Notes: generated by a model not told the origin, from the sequence alone. A DNA stretch of 22,997 nt from Dunaliella salina (GCA_002284615.2 MU069861.1:231707-254703), one strand, 5' to 3'. Shown: positions 1 to 13,253, numbered from the stretch's first letter. Translations and numbers: made by a program.

Positions 1-66
1 AGTTATCTCCTGCATGCGAGGCAGCAAAGAAGCCAACAGCAATGCGCAAGCCAGCTGCGAGGCGCA

Positions 67-71
67 TGTGT

Positions 72-152
<81 letters not shown>
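67..152. repeat. (TG)n microsatellite
   Basis: Nearly uninterrupted TG dinucleotides over about 86 bp, with a single A interruption at 76. It has no stop codon in two forward frames, so the apparent Val-Cys reading frames through it are artefacts of the repeat. Similar TG tracts at 13835-13918 and 16526-16601 lie just after candidate splice donors. Here the sequence just upstream (CTGCGAG then GCGCATG) could be a degenerate donor, but that is weak. Confidence 0.97.
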
Positions 153-154
<2 letters not shown>

Positions 155-380
155 TGCAAGCATTGACCATCTGCTCCAGGGGACCACCACATCAGAATTC
201 CATTCTACCAATTTCAAACACTTCGAAAGCATGGGTGCAAGCTGTTGTGTGGTGCACAGGCAGGGGTGGTGCGCTAAGCGCTGCATGGTGTGCAAACTGC
301 TATGCATGGTGCGCAGGCGAGGGAGGCACCAAGTGCCAGTGGCTTGCCATGCAAAAGTGTTGGGGCTGTGAGCTCTGCAG

Positions 381-2385
<2,005 letters not shown>

Positions 2386-2913
2386 GTGGGGGATGCATGA
2401 AGCTGCGTATTTTCAATTGTTGGCAGTCTTTTGGTGTGGACTCGTTTGCTGCAGAATGCACGCAAACCACGTGCATGCTCCTTTGCATTCGTCTCCTTGG
2501 AAGCGTGGTGTGATGCTAAAGGCGCGCACCTCACCGTGTTCAGAAACTGTTTGGCATGAAGCCTTGAGAAGGCCTATCAAACTGCAAAATCTGTACTCTC
2601 ATTATTTTGGCCCGTGCAAGGGTCAGCTTCGGCCATTTCAATCGCGTGTTGCCATGCTGAGGAATTTTACTTTGAGGTTTTGTTCAATCAAGTGTTGCTA
2701 TGCTAAGGTTATCATCGAGGTGTTCGATCAAGTGTTTGTCATGCTAAATAGGGCTCTTTACTCCCAGACCAAATTGCCTCAATCCCATTTTTGACTTCAT
2801 AAGTGGTTTCATGGGGCAAAAGTTGTTGGCAAACCTGGTCTCAGCATCTGGGATGGTGCAGTGGCTGGGGAGATACATGAAGTGAGACGTCCAGCCATAG
2901 ATCGTATCCCTCC

Positions 2914-3095
2914 CCAAAAAACACATGGAGCTCACTTTGAGACTCCGGACTTGTAAAATGCAAAAATTACATGGAGCTCACTTTGAGAGTCCGACTCAAA
3001 ATGTTTGAATGCAAAAATCACATGGAGCTCACTTTGAGACTCCGACCCAAAAAACACATGGAGCTCCCTTTGAGACTTCGAACTTGTAAAATGCA
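2914..3095. repeat. Short tandem repeat around ACATGGAGCTCACTTTGAGA
   Basis: Four copies of a motif beginning ACATGGAGCTC start at 2923, 2969, 3020 and 3056 (spacings 46, 51 and 36 bp). The copies are separated by variable AAAATGCAAAAAT-type linkers. No coding potential is seen; two TGTAA elements (near 2951 and 3083), which serve as poly(A) signals in green algae, occur in the linkers. Confidence 0.85.
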
Positions 3096-4313
3096 AAATG
3101 TAAAAAGCATGTCTACTTTTGTTTCATGAGCCTGGTGCTCCGGCTGTCGGGTTCGAGATTTTGAAAGGTCCGACCAAAGTGCCTTCCTGAAGGGCCATCA
3201 AACTCGCCGCTTTTAAGGCACGTTCACTCTTTGTTATCCAATGAATCATTCTGTAAGTTTTGAGGCAGCGACTCCTCACAGCTGGAGCGACACCAGCTGT
3301 CGCACAGGTTTGACCAGGAAAAAGGCAAGCACCTCGGAGCCAGCAGCAGCTGGGACAGCCTGTACCTGTAATGATACCAGGCTTTCCTGGATCAGATCAC
3401 CAACTACCATCCACGCTTAGGCTTCGGGTAAGACTGGGCTGGCCAGTTATGAGAAGGATCGTTCCCTTCCTTGCTTACCCAGAACTTTCTGCATATTCTT
3501 ACAGTACCACCCTGTCCCAGACCTTCATAAGGGTTACAGGGTCACAGGGTGACAGAGAAAAAAAAGGCCTTCAGTCAAAACGTGCGACTGCTAGCCAGCT
3601 CGGACAGCCTGTACCACTCTGTCCCAGACCTTCATTAGGACATGAGGAAGTACATCCTGCGTCCAGATCGATACAGCTGTGGGCTGTGAACATGCTGCGT
3701 GGGTGGCATGGACTCTATCGCACACGCACGCACCCCAGCTGGCCTGCACCGTGCACTCCAGCACTCAAGAAGCATCAGCAAGGGTGAATAAGGTCAAAAG
3801 GCGCGCTTTTAAGGCTTGGAAGCACCACTGCAGCACGCCGGAAACACCCCCTGCATGCTAATCACCAAAGCACTAACACTGGACAGGTGTCCATGCGCTG
3901 CCCCAAACCCTGCAGGCCGTGTTGTTGGAGGGTGGCTCTGGGAACCTGTGAGGTCTGGATAGGAACTATCAGGGGATGGCATGCAAAGACTGGGGAGCAG
4001 CGCATGGCGGTGTGTTCAAATGAGGGCATGTGGACAGGACGGGCATGTGCGCAAGAAACGTGTTAGAGAAGCCATATGCAGATTCTTGCGTTGAAAGGGC
4101 ACCTTGGGCATGCAACCACACCCTGCGTGGCATTTTCCCCTGGAAAATGAGCATGTTTCCCCCATCAGGCACCCACGCACCCGCGGGTTCCCAATTTCCC
4201 ACACACAACCCCTTCTAATCACCATGCTGGACCCCCATGCCGAGTTTCGTGCCAAAATAAATGTCCTGGAGGCACTTGATGCACCAAAAGCCATTTTTTG
4301 TGCTAGCACTTTA

Positions 4314-5380
4314 GCAAGTGAGAACCTCAAGAAAGGGGTCACCCTTTCGGTCAGGCTGGGCAAGCATGTTTGAGATAATGAAGCAACAGCCCCTCCCACT
4401 TCTGAGCATGCAGGACTTCATTCTGAGGGCATTCAAGCAAGCCTGCATACTCAGTTTGAGCCAGGGGGTGCCCAGGCTGTGGGGCCAGGTATCAGTCAAA
4501 AGCCCTGCCAGAATGGGGTCCTCAGGAAGCACCCCCTTGGCTTACCTGACCTGCAGCGATGGTTCAGTGTTTTATCAGGAGCACATCCTGGGGGTCCGGA
4601 ATTTCACCCAATTTTGGCAGGGAAAAGCTGGATTCTATGCAAGGAGGACATAATGCACCGTTTGGAAATCCGACTTTTGCGACTCGCTCCTTCTATTATG
4701 AAATTAAATACTTGATGTTTAGAGGTAGAAACTCTCTCGAGCTGCGAGAGCAAATTCAAAATGCCGACAAAAAGCAGGTCTGCCTCATCAGATGGCGAGG
4801 CCCTGCAGTGACACTTGATCCCATAACCTTGACAGCTCTCAGCCTTGATCAAGCCCCATGAGCGCACTTGCCTGCACCTGGGCCCCCAAACTTGGCAGGG
4901 CGTACTTGATGAACATACTGAACAAAACCTCACACTCAGATTGTGGCCAGATGCTGCGCATGCCTGATTTCCAGTTTTGCACCACTTTTGCCTGGCAGAT
5001 GCGCTCATGCTCTAAGTGCTTTGGGCCAAATTTTACTCCCCCGTTTTTCCACTCCGATGGGTCAGGTTTGACACAAAAAATGCCTGGGAACCAAAAAAAT
5101 GGGGCCAATTCGGGTCAAAACATGCATCATGGCACCAAGTCGCAGGGAATGGCCAATTTTGGCCAATTTTGGCCTAAAATGCCTCAAAATATGCCCCTGG
5201 CCAACCTGCAACACCTCATCCCCACTTTTTTTGATGCGCAAGCGCCAAAAAAGTTACCCCAGATTATTCTGCATACAAAACAGGCGGGAATCTGCCTGCT
5301 TCATTACCTCCCTCTATTTTTGCCTAGCATGCCCAGCCTGACTTTCGGCAAGTGAGCACCTCAAGAAAGGTGTCACTCTG
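4314..5380. repeat. Dispersed direct repeat pair (4314-4345 and 5349-5380)
   Basis: GCAAGTGAG(A/C)ACCTCAAGAAAG is followed by G(G/T)GTCAC(C/T)CT in both places, about 1,035 bp apart. Adjacent to the first copy, CAGGCTGGGCAAGCATG (near 4354) appears inverted and shortened beside the second (CATGCCCAGCCTG near 5329). This mixed direct and inverted arrangement would suit the ends of a decayed mobile element, but no terminal duplication was confirmed. Confidence 0.5.
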
Positions 5381-7092
5381 AAAGTCATCCATTTTGGTCA
5401 AGCAGCACGCCGTTGATACCTTGTGATGAAAGAAAAGGTTTGCCAAAAATGATGCCTGGCTGGTCAGGGGTGTATTCACACGCACAATTAACGCATTTAA
5501 AAGCCATGATTATGGCAGGCACTAGCCTTGGGCAACGTTGTTTCAGCCCCATCTCTCGCTCATGCTACCGTATCATACTATGCCAAAAAACTTTGCCAAG
5601 TCAGGAAAAGGGAAACAGCACTACACATCTTTTCTGCCACGTTTTGAGTGGGAAAAATGGCAAGCATGGGCATAAAAACACACATTTTTCAGGCCAGCTT
5701 GCCCAAGGGGGCGTTGTATTCCTAAACAAGCATATCCGAAGGTAGGCCCTATTACAAGTATCCTTCAAGATAAAAATGACTAGATTTGGGCTGTTCCCTG
5801 GTCAGTTATAGGTGATTGCGCGAGGCATACCCATGATCTGATCTGAAACAAAGTCAGGAGCGCCCTGCTCCTTCCCCTGAGCTGGATTTTCAAGTTGCAA
5901 GTTGACACACCCTCATTCCTATCCATTATCTACCTCCTTGCAAAATTTTTACTCGTTTGGTGGAGGTCAGGTCAGGGAAAGTACAGCCCTACCAAAGAGA
6001 TCTTCAAGCACCTGATTGATAGGGTCAAAACTGTTATTGCATGGCTAAAAAGGAAAAACAATGGTCATGAAAGTTACCCTTCTAAGCTGCTTGGACCAAA
6101 ATGGATTTTGCATTTCCGATTGCACAACTCAGATGATAGAAGACCATGCTCCGTCTGCTGTGCAATAGACTTCCTCTGCGCTCGTCTGAATTTTGGTCTA
6201 TAAGATAGTCTGAGTATCATTGAAGAAGTGTTTGTATTCATGCCATTTCTTTCACAACTATCCCAAGAGGAAGTCAAATTACCAGAGGGGGTCAGCTGAG
6301 GCCAGATATCAGGTGTTTTTTGGATGCTCCTTGTGTAGGTGTCCCATGCCTTGGTAGACTGAAACTTGGCATCCTCTGTTTGTAGAGTATATTTCTACCC
6401 AGTCACGGGACACGAGCCCTATCAGCCTCGGCGTGAACCCTAGTTGTTACTGCCAAATCCTCGTTCCAGATCACCCATTGCACCAGATTGGGTGATTTTT
6501 GGTGATATGGAGTCCTTGTAATTTAAGAATGACATTGCAAAAAAATGGAGTGAAAAGACCCAGTGGTTGGTGAGATACAGGATTTCAGCCATTTCCCTTT
6601 GAGAAAATCTTGCTCAAGACAGGAGGCAGCAAAAAAAATTGTCGACAGGCACGTGTAAATTTTGCCCTGGACTCCCCAGACCCACCCACCACCCCCAAAA
6701 CCCCCCCTTCCAGTGCCCCAATCCAGACGAAAAGGTGCCAATCTGCTCTTCTTTAAGTTCCCTATCTATCTGCATACTCAGGGTCCTGAAGGAATGAGTT
6801 GTGGCAGAGGTATGGGGCAAAAACAGAGCAGCGGAAGCTCATGCACACCTGTCCTTCCAGGCATCCATAAGTGGCTTGCAAGCCCTTAAACTGCCCACCT
6901 GACTTCACCATGCATTGACGCATCATGCATTGTCACTATCCTGCAAGTTTGGATTGATTTGCTGCATGTCTGCTCGCACACCCCCTGCTGCCCACACCCT
7001 TATACGCATGGCACTGACTCCCAGCTATGCACAAAGGCCCCCCCTTTAACCCAATTTTCACAAAAAGGGTGCCAATTGACATGTCTTGAGCT

Positions 7093-7154
7093 CAGGAATC
7101 CAACGATATATTTAAAATTCCGTCAGGAATCCAAAGATATATTCAAAATTCCGT
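7093..7154. repeat. 31-bp tandem duplication
   Basis: Two adjacent 31-bp copies (7093-7123 and 7124-7154) of CAGGAATCCAA(C/A)GATATATT(T/C)AAAATTCCGT differ at about two positions. A more diverged copy of the same start (CTCAGGATTCCAAATATATA) lies at 7261-7280. Both loci are preceded by CCAATTGA, so a longer repeat probably underlies them. Confidence 0.85.
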
Positions 7155-7160
7155 CCCAGA

Positions 7161-7192
7161 GGGGGGGGTCCCAAAAAGTCCAGACCCCCCCC
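7161..7192. repeat. G-run/C-run perfect hairpin
   Basis: GGGGGGGGTC at 7161-7170 is perfectly complementary to GACCCCCCCC at 7183-7192, separated by a 12-nt loop. The 10-bp GC stem could form a strong hairpin. No U-run or neighbouring gene suggests a role in transcription termination. Confidence 0.7.
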
Positions 7193-7569
7193 CAAGGGAC
7201 CCACCCACCCTCCACCCTCTTTGATTGAACCCATTTATATACCAATTGATAGCTCTCCATCTCAGGATTCCAAATATATAATTATTAATGGAATTGACAC
7301 GTGCCGCCAAAAAGTTATGCTTCCTGGCGCCTCCTGCCTAAGAGGTGTCAAAAAGGTCAAAATTTGACCTCCTTCTTTCCTATTTTTGAATATGCAGGAT
7401 ATTAGCATTATGCTATTACGATATGATATCATATGAGGGTTATTAGGAAATATTTTTGGGGTCGACAACTGGCCCAAGGGTGGAGCTGTGGGCCGTTTTG
7501 GGGTGATCTGGGGCCAGGAGAGTGATCTGGGAACCTCCGATTTTCATAAATTTTTGATGAACATGATAT

Positions 7570-7621
7570 TTTATAGAATAAAAATGGTGGGCATGGTCAG
7601 ATTTAATAAAAAAAAAAAAAA
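7570..7621 (+). other. Possible retroposon 3' end with A-run
   Basis: TTTAATA leads into a run of about 14 A at 7608-7621 in otherwise unique sequence. This could be the tail of an old retroposed copy on the + strand. No target duplication or upstream coding region was established, so a simple A-run is equally possible. Confidence 0.25.
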
Positions 7622-8139
7622 GTTGGGAAAGAGCATGCCTGGCAAATTGGCCAGCTGCCACCCTCTGTCAAATTACATAACTTTCTGTTTTGGGTTCGGC
7701 CAACCACGCAGGAAAAGCTGCTGGCATTCTCCACAGCGTGGCAATGATATTCATGGCTCTGGTTCAAAAATGCTTTTGCAACCTTTCTGGGATCATTACT
7801 GATCGCCTACCTTGAGGCAGCTCCCTGTGCACCTGCATGGTGTGGCCTTCTTGTTTTATCCGCTTCAATGCTTTATGGACTCATTCTTGCATGCAAGGCA
7901 TGCTTGGTGCCCAGTCCCCGCATCATCTGCTTTGTGTTGGTTTCCTTTGTGCTGGATTTGATCTTTGCCAAAAATGATATCAAGACATGAGTTTGTTGTG
8001 GGCCAATTCTAAGTGCATGCTCCATGCGTCCTCATGCCTCTTTGCGCGAATTGTAAGATGCATGGCATTTACACATGGAGCGGGGCGGCCAACAAAAAGT
8101 GCTGCATGACATTCACGGCAGCATTGCAGTGACACTCAG

Positions 8140-8450
8140 GACTGTCGTGGAAAGACCTGGGGTTTCTTTCAACAATTGTGATGCTCTGTTCCTTGCGATG
8201 ATCAGTAGTTCCCCACCTCTGAGCAGCACCTCTGACTGAGGCTCCTTAAAACCAAACGTGTGGTCAGTCATAGCCTCCTCAGAGCAGGGTTCCGCGCCGG
8301 GGTTTCTGAACACCTTCTTGCAATGATCAGCAGGAGCTCACCTCTGAGCAGCAGCACCCTGCGCCGGGGTTTCTTAAAATCTCAGGGGATGATCGGCAAA
8401 AGTCCACCTTCAAGCAGCATTCGGTGCTGGGGCTCCTGCACCCAGCATCA
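8140..8450. repeat. Diverged tandem repeat with ATGATCAG and CGCCGGGGTTTCT anchors
   Basis: Anchors ATGATC(A/G)G occur at 8198, 8323 and 8389. Each is followed by (T/G)CACCT(C/T)... and GAGCAGCA, and by a GGGGTTTCT or GGGGCTCCT block before the next unit. Spacing is irregular (125 and 66 bp), so units have gained or lost segments. It lies directly upstream of the long Thr/Ala-rich exon. Confidence 0.75.
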
Positions 8451-8612
8451 CTGCAGTGTGTGGTGCCCATAATCTGTGTTGTGTCCCTTCTTGCAGTGCC
8501 ATGCTCATTCAATGATTGTACAATTCTCAAATCACCCCATGCTCATCCAATGGCTGCTGAACTCTCACATCATCCTATGCGCTAACGCCACTGCTTGCCC
8601 TCATCTTTGCAG

Positions 8613-11600
8613 GCTGCTCAGCAGCATGCTGGGAACCTCCCCACCCCTCAGCCCCCTTTCGTCCCAGCCCCCCTCCNCNCNCCCCCCCCCCCCCCCCCCT
8701 GCCTCACATGCACGCCATTCAGCTGTGCATCTTTACCCAGCACCCGCTGCTGCCACTGAGGAGACACCTCCTGCACCTGCGGCCGCCACAGCTGCTGCTG
8801 TTGCCCCTGCTGAACAACTCCCTCCCATCCTTTCAGCTCCTGCCTCAGATGCACACCATGGGCATACCCACCCAGCACCCGCTGCTGCCACTGTAGACGC
8901 ACCTCATGCACCTGCAGCCGCCACTGCTGCTGCTGTTGCCGCTGCTGCTGCTCCAGAGCCTGCTCATCTGCCACCTCTCATCCCCGCTTCCGCGCACACA
9001 TACGATCGGCCTTGCCTGCTAGCTAGGAGGCATGACAGCGCATCGCGCAGCTGTGCTACTGCAGCGCCCACGACGCTGCCCGTTCACACTTCCCCTGAAA
9101 ATGTGCCACCACTGAGCATCCCCACTCCTGGAGCTGCTGCTGACGCTGATGCTGACCTCATTGCCGCTGCTCCACCAGCAGCAGGAGAAGCAGGAACACC
9201 CTGCACAGTTGAGCTCCATACCTCCCCTCTTCGCGTGCCCCACGCGCACATTTCCCCCAAACGCAGCTCCCCTCCAGCAGGCTCACAACCCAGTAGCCCC
9301 CTTGTCCCTGAGCCGAGGCCTCCCCACGCCCCTCCCGTCCCATCCATTCTCCACACAGCAACATCTCCGGCAGGTTGCTCTGGGGCGCCAGGACTTGCTC
9401 CTGCTAGTCGCCGCCCTCCACATGCAGCAACTACACCACAGCGCACACAACACACCCCTCAAACTCTCGCGCGCATCACTGCTGCAACCACCACCGCCAC
9501 CACCAACAGCAACCACAAAAACAACAACAATGACAACGCCGCTTCTCCGCGTGGCCCCATCGCGCCCATTGTCGCTGCCATGCTTGGTGGTGAGCATGAA
9601 GACGTGTTCTTTACACCCTCCTCAGTCACTGGGCATGAGGGCAAAGGGAGTGCGCCCCTCAGCCCATCCAGCCCCACCAGCCACACTTCTGCAGCATGGC
9701 AGCCCTGCAGCACGCACAAGCATGCACACAGCCACCAACCCCACCAGCCACACCGCTTCTCCAGTCCCACCAGCCACACTGCCGCTGCGCGGCAGTTTTG
9801 TAGCACCCACATGCGTGCACACAGCCACCAGCCCCACCAGCCACGCTGCTCCTCCAGTCCCAACAGCCATACTGTGGCTACGCATGCTCCAGTGGAACGT
9901 GCAAATGCTGTAGGGTTGCAGCTGAGCACATTCACAGCACCAGCACCAGCAACAATGGCGTCAGCAGGATCAGGTACAGCAGCAGCAGCACCACCACCAC
10001 CACCAGTAGGTGTATCAGCACCGGCAACATTGTTGTCAGCAGGATCAGACACAGCAGCAGCTGCAGCAGCAGCAGCAGCAGCAGCAGCGCCAGCAACAAT
10101 GTTGTCAACAGGATCAGACGCGGCAGCAGCACCAGCACCTGCACTTGCAGCAGCAGCAGCAAACGTCCCAACTCTTGGACGAGTTGCTCCCTCGTGCGAT
10201 GGTAGCCCTGCAGCACCCACGATTGTGCACACATCTAGCAGCCCCATCACCAGCTCAGCAAATACCACCCCAGGTGCACTCTCCCACCAAGGCAGCCCCA
10301 TAGCACCCACGGACGCGCATGCTGCTACCAGCCCTGTAGCACACACCTCCGCTGATGCTGCCAGGGACCCGGGCTGTCTCCTAACCACCAACCCTGCCAC
10401 AACTGCTGAGACTGCCACAGCCACCATACCCACTTCTTACTCCAACGTGCACACAACCGCAAGCCTGACAGGACACAAGAGCATGGGCGCGTGCACGAGC
10501 CCCACAGCAGGTAGAAGCACAGATGCAGCCACCAGCACAGTGGCCTATTCAATTGCAGATGCGGCAACTGCTACAATTCCCACTTCTACAGCAGACACAG
10601 CCACTGCCACCATCCCCACAAACACTGCAGACACAGCCACTGCCACCATCCCAACAGAGACTGCAAACACAACCACTGCCACCATCCCCACAGAAACTGC
10701 AAGCAACACCACAGCCACCATCCCCACAGAAACTGCAAACACAGCCACTGCCACCATCAACGCCCCCACTACAGACACAGCCACCAATCCTGGCAGCCCC
10801 GCAGCACACAAAAGCAGGGGTGTGTGCACGAGCCCTGACGTGCGCCACACCCAGGAAATGGCCACAGACCCTGCAAGCCCAATTGCTTGCGCAAGTGTAG
10901 GCACCACCACCACTCCCACTGCCTATTTAAGCGTTCACACAACCACAAGCCCCACAGCACACAAAAGCATGGGAGTGTGCACCAGTCCAAGCCGCGGGAC
11001 AGATGCTGGTACCACCACTACAGCACTCACCACTACTGAGACAGCTACCAGCCCCACAGCTCATGCCACCACAGATGCAGCCACGAATCCCGGTAGCCCC
11101 CTAGCGAACAAAAGCAGGGGCGTGTGCACGAGCCCTGACGTGTGCCCCACCCAGGAAATGGCCACAGACCCTGCAAGCCCTATTGCTTGTGCAAGTATAG
11201 GCACCACCACCACTCCCACTGCCTACTCGAGCGTTCACACAACCACAAGCCCCACAGGACACAAAAGCATGGCAGTGTGCACCAGTCCAAGCCGCGGGAC
11301 AGATGCTGGTACCACCACTGCGGCGCTCACCACTACTGAGACGGCTACCAGCCCTGCAGCTCTTGCCACCACAGATGCAGCCACGAATCCCGGTAGCCCT
11401 ACAGCCCATAAGAGCATGGGCGTGTGCACCAGCCCAAGCCGCGGGAATGATGCTGGAACCACCACTGCTTCTCTATTCAAAACAGCAAACACAGCCACCC
11501 CCACAGACACAGCAGACGCAGCAGCAGCCACCAGTCCAACCACCACTCCCGATAGGACCACAAATCCTGGTAGTCCGCTGTCTCAAGCAACTGCTGGCAC

Positions 11601-12188
11601 AGCCACCAGTCCCACAGCACACAAGAGCATGGGCGTGTGCACCAGCCCCACAACAAGAAGAGGCGCAGATGCAGCCACCACAACTGCTGCCCTCTTCACG
11701 ACAGCAGACTCGGCCACTGCCACCATAAACCTTGATACCGCTGACACAGCCACTGTCACCATCCCCACTGGCATGGCAGACACAGCCATTGCCACCATCC
11801 CAACAAGCACTGCAGACACAGCCACAAACACCCTCCCCACTGACACTGCCGAGACAGCCACCGCCACCATCCCCACAAACACTTCGGACACAGCCACTGC
11901 CACGATCAACACCCTTGAGGCTGACTCAGCCACGAGCCCGGTCAGCCCTGCTGCGCGCCAAAAAATGGGCATGTGCACCAGCCTCAATTTGTACCTCACA
12001 CAAGATGCGGCCACCAACATGGAGAGCCCGACTGCTATTAGATCTGTGGGCATATGCACCAGCCCCCTTACAACGTTGGAAGCAGTTGGGGGGCCAGAGA
12101 GCTTCTATTCCCCCTTCACTCACCTCACATCCCCCTCCCCCTCTGCGTCACCTGAGTGGCAGCATTGTAAGCAACTCCACTGCCACCA

Positions 12189-12234
<46 letters not shown>

Positions 12235-12745
12235 GAGCTGGCACAGGCAGATGCCCACAGTATGACAGCGCCCTCCAGCCCCGCGCCTTGCTTTCCCCTC
12301 TCCCCCTCTTCCACCCACACCCCCCATTGGCCTGCCAGCAGCCCAGCATGCAGCCGACTTTTTCCTCAAGAGCCGCCCTCCAACCATGTCATTGGCCGCC
12401 TGCGATGGCCCACCCCTGACCACGACCTTGCTGGCCTTGGATGGCCCAGCATGACGGCAGCAGGCAGCCCTGCGCACAGCCAACATTCCTCTCAACCAGA
12501 GCTACCCTCCAATCATGAACTTGGCGGCCATAGAGGGTCCAGCAAGACAGCAGCAGGCAGCTCCATCGCTGCTGTAGGGCCCTTCGGCAGAGAGCCACAC
12601 GTTGCAGGTAGCAAGCGCTGCCCTGGCCAGCCCAACTCCCCGCTGTCCTCTGCACCCTCTGCTGCTACCGCCACTCTGCTGGGCAGCCCAGGCCCATGCT
12701 CCTCCCCCTCCTCCTCTTCCTCATCCCTTTTTGCATCTCCGGCAG
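8613..12745 (+). CDS. Very long candidate exon: Thr/Ala/Ser/Pro-rich repeat protein with KS(M/R)GVCTSP motifs
   Basis: The frame is open from 8476 to 13008. The proposed exon runs from CATCTTTGCAG (ending 8612) to CCGGCAG before GTGTGT at 12746, where the donor splits GCA-G|GT (phase 1). Ambiguous bases at 8677, 8679 and 8681 in a C-run make the frame upstream of them unreliable. Order of segments: Pro/Ala-rich start with a 45-codon repeat; a His/Ser/Pro region with 31-codon repeats (9678-9890); an Ala-rich part; a 12-residue repeat array (10555-10806); a 300-bp tandem duplication; a second 12-residue array (11704-11955); a Gln run (12187-12231); a Ser/Pro-rich end. Nine copies of a motif like HKSMGVCTSP start at 10474, 10807, 10960, 11107, 11260, 11407, 11620, 11956 and 12037. 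No enzyme domain, signal peptide or membrane span is seen. Composition resembles mucin-like, hydroxyproline-rich or disordered scaffold proteins; which is unknown. A read-through over 4 kb without a stop supports coding, though repeats can also preserve frame passively. Confidence 0.6.
8741..8955 (+). repeat. 135-bp (45-codon) repeat inside the long exon
   Basis: CACCCGCTGCTGCCACTG at 8741 recurs at 8876 with similar following sequence, encoding PAPAAAT...APAAATAAAV twice. The period is a multiple of three. Confidence 0.8.
9678..9890 (+). repeat. 93-bp (31-codon) tandem repeat inside the long exon
   Basis: CAGCCACAC-type anchors at 9678, 9771 and 9864 are exactly 93 bp apart. Each unit encodes a version of SSPTSHTSAA(W/R)Q, then STH(K/M)(H/R)AHSHQPHQP, so the protein is locally His-rich. 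The third copy is partial. Confidence 0.85.
10555..10806 (+). repeat. 36-bp (12-residue) tandem array, first block
   Basis: Seven units of exactly 36 bp start at 10555, 10591, 10627, 10663, 10699, 10735 and 10771. The consensus encodes ADTATATIPTET, with the last unit grading into TDTATNPGSPAA. Differences are mostly substitutions, and no unit breaks frame. The block leads directly into the 300-bp duplication. Confidence 0.93.
10801..11400 (+). repeat. 300-bp tandem duplication (100 codons, two copies)
   Basis: 10801-11100 and 11101-11400 align end to end at exactly 300 bp with few differences. Each copy is itself a dimer of about 153 + 147 bp half-units, both opening with KS(R/M)G(V/A)CTSP. 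The first half continues DV..TQEMATDPASPIACAS and the second SRGTDAGTTT. A partial third second-type half follows at 11401. Similarity also extends about 20 bp to the left. Confidence 0.93.
11704..11955 (+). repeat. 36-bp (12-residue) tandem array, second block
   Basis: Seven 36-bp units start at 11704, 11740, 11776, 11812, 11848, 11884 and 11920. They encode variants of ADTATATIPTST and end in ADSATSPVSPAA, followed by QKMGMCTSL. The layout (array, GSPAA or VSPAA, then Cys motif) matches the first block, so the larger cassette was probably duplicated. Confidence 0.92.
12187..12231 (+). repeat. CAG tract (about 15 glutamines)
   Basis: A run of CAG codons with one CAA lies in the frame of the long exon between CAC (His) and CATGAG (His-Glu). 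Confidence 0.9.
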
Positions 12746-13200
12746 GTGTGTTATGTTGCGAGTGGGCAGTGCGCACAAGCGGTGTCTGCAAGTGCTACGC
12801 AAGCGTTATCCAATGCCCATGCACACTCCAAGGTCCATGCTCTAAGGTGGTGTATCTCAGTGGTGCCTGCTCACGTGCCCGCACTGATCTGGTGATGTGG
12901 TATGGTGTGCGTTTGTGTATGTGCAAAATTGAGGTAGCCTGCCTCAACATGCTCAATTTTGCGCACTGGTGTGGTGACGCGCTTCAACGTGCCCAATGTG
13001 CGCACTAGTTAGGTGAATTTTGTTTGGTAGCACGCTCATTTGCACGCACTGGATGTTGAGGAGCTGCAACTCGTTCATTTGTGCGCTCTGCTTTGTTGTT
13101 TTGCACCGCGTCTGGTCTTGATCATTCTGTTTCTTCCTTGACTTGATTGTGATGTAGATCGGCATGTGATGATCTCAGGTGTTAGAGATGCTACTTTTTC

Positions 13201-13202
<2 letters not shown>

Positions 13203-13253
<51 letters not shown>

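Larger units (their letters stand above)
3096..8180. other. Long region without a convincing gene; probable transposon-derived and unique non-coding DNA
   Basis: Reading frames here are short, lack recognisable domains and are not joined by a consistent splice pattern. Scattered duplicated pieces suggest decayed mobile sequence. GGACAGCCTGTACC occurs near 3353 and 3602, and CTGTCCCAGACCTTCAT near 3512 and 3620. A roughly 32-bp segment at 4314 recurs at 5349. Short repeats of GGCCAATTTT occur at 5150-5175. A 102-codon frame at 5895-6203 is the least repetitive open frame, but it has no recognised motif and no start context I can defend. Base composition is more AT-rich from about 5 to 7.6 kb than in the flanking coding candidates. 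Confidence 0.6.

Noticed and set aside
3140..3175. GGGTTCGAGATTT as a tRNA B box
   Set aside because: The last positions do not match the B-box consensus, and no A box or cloverleaf is found upstream.
3371..5745. Several short + and - frames of 60-165 codons as genes
   Set aside because: They overlap each other, lack motifs, and show no shared splice pattern or biased codon use.
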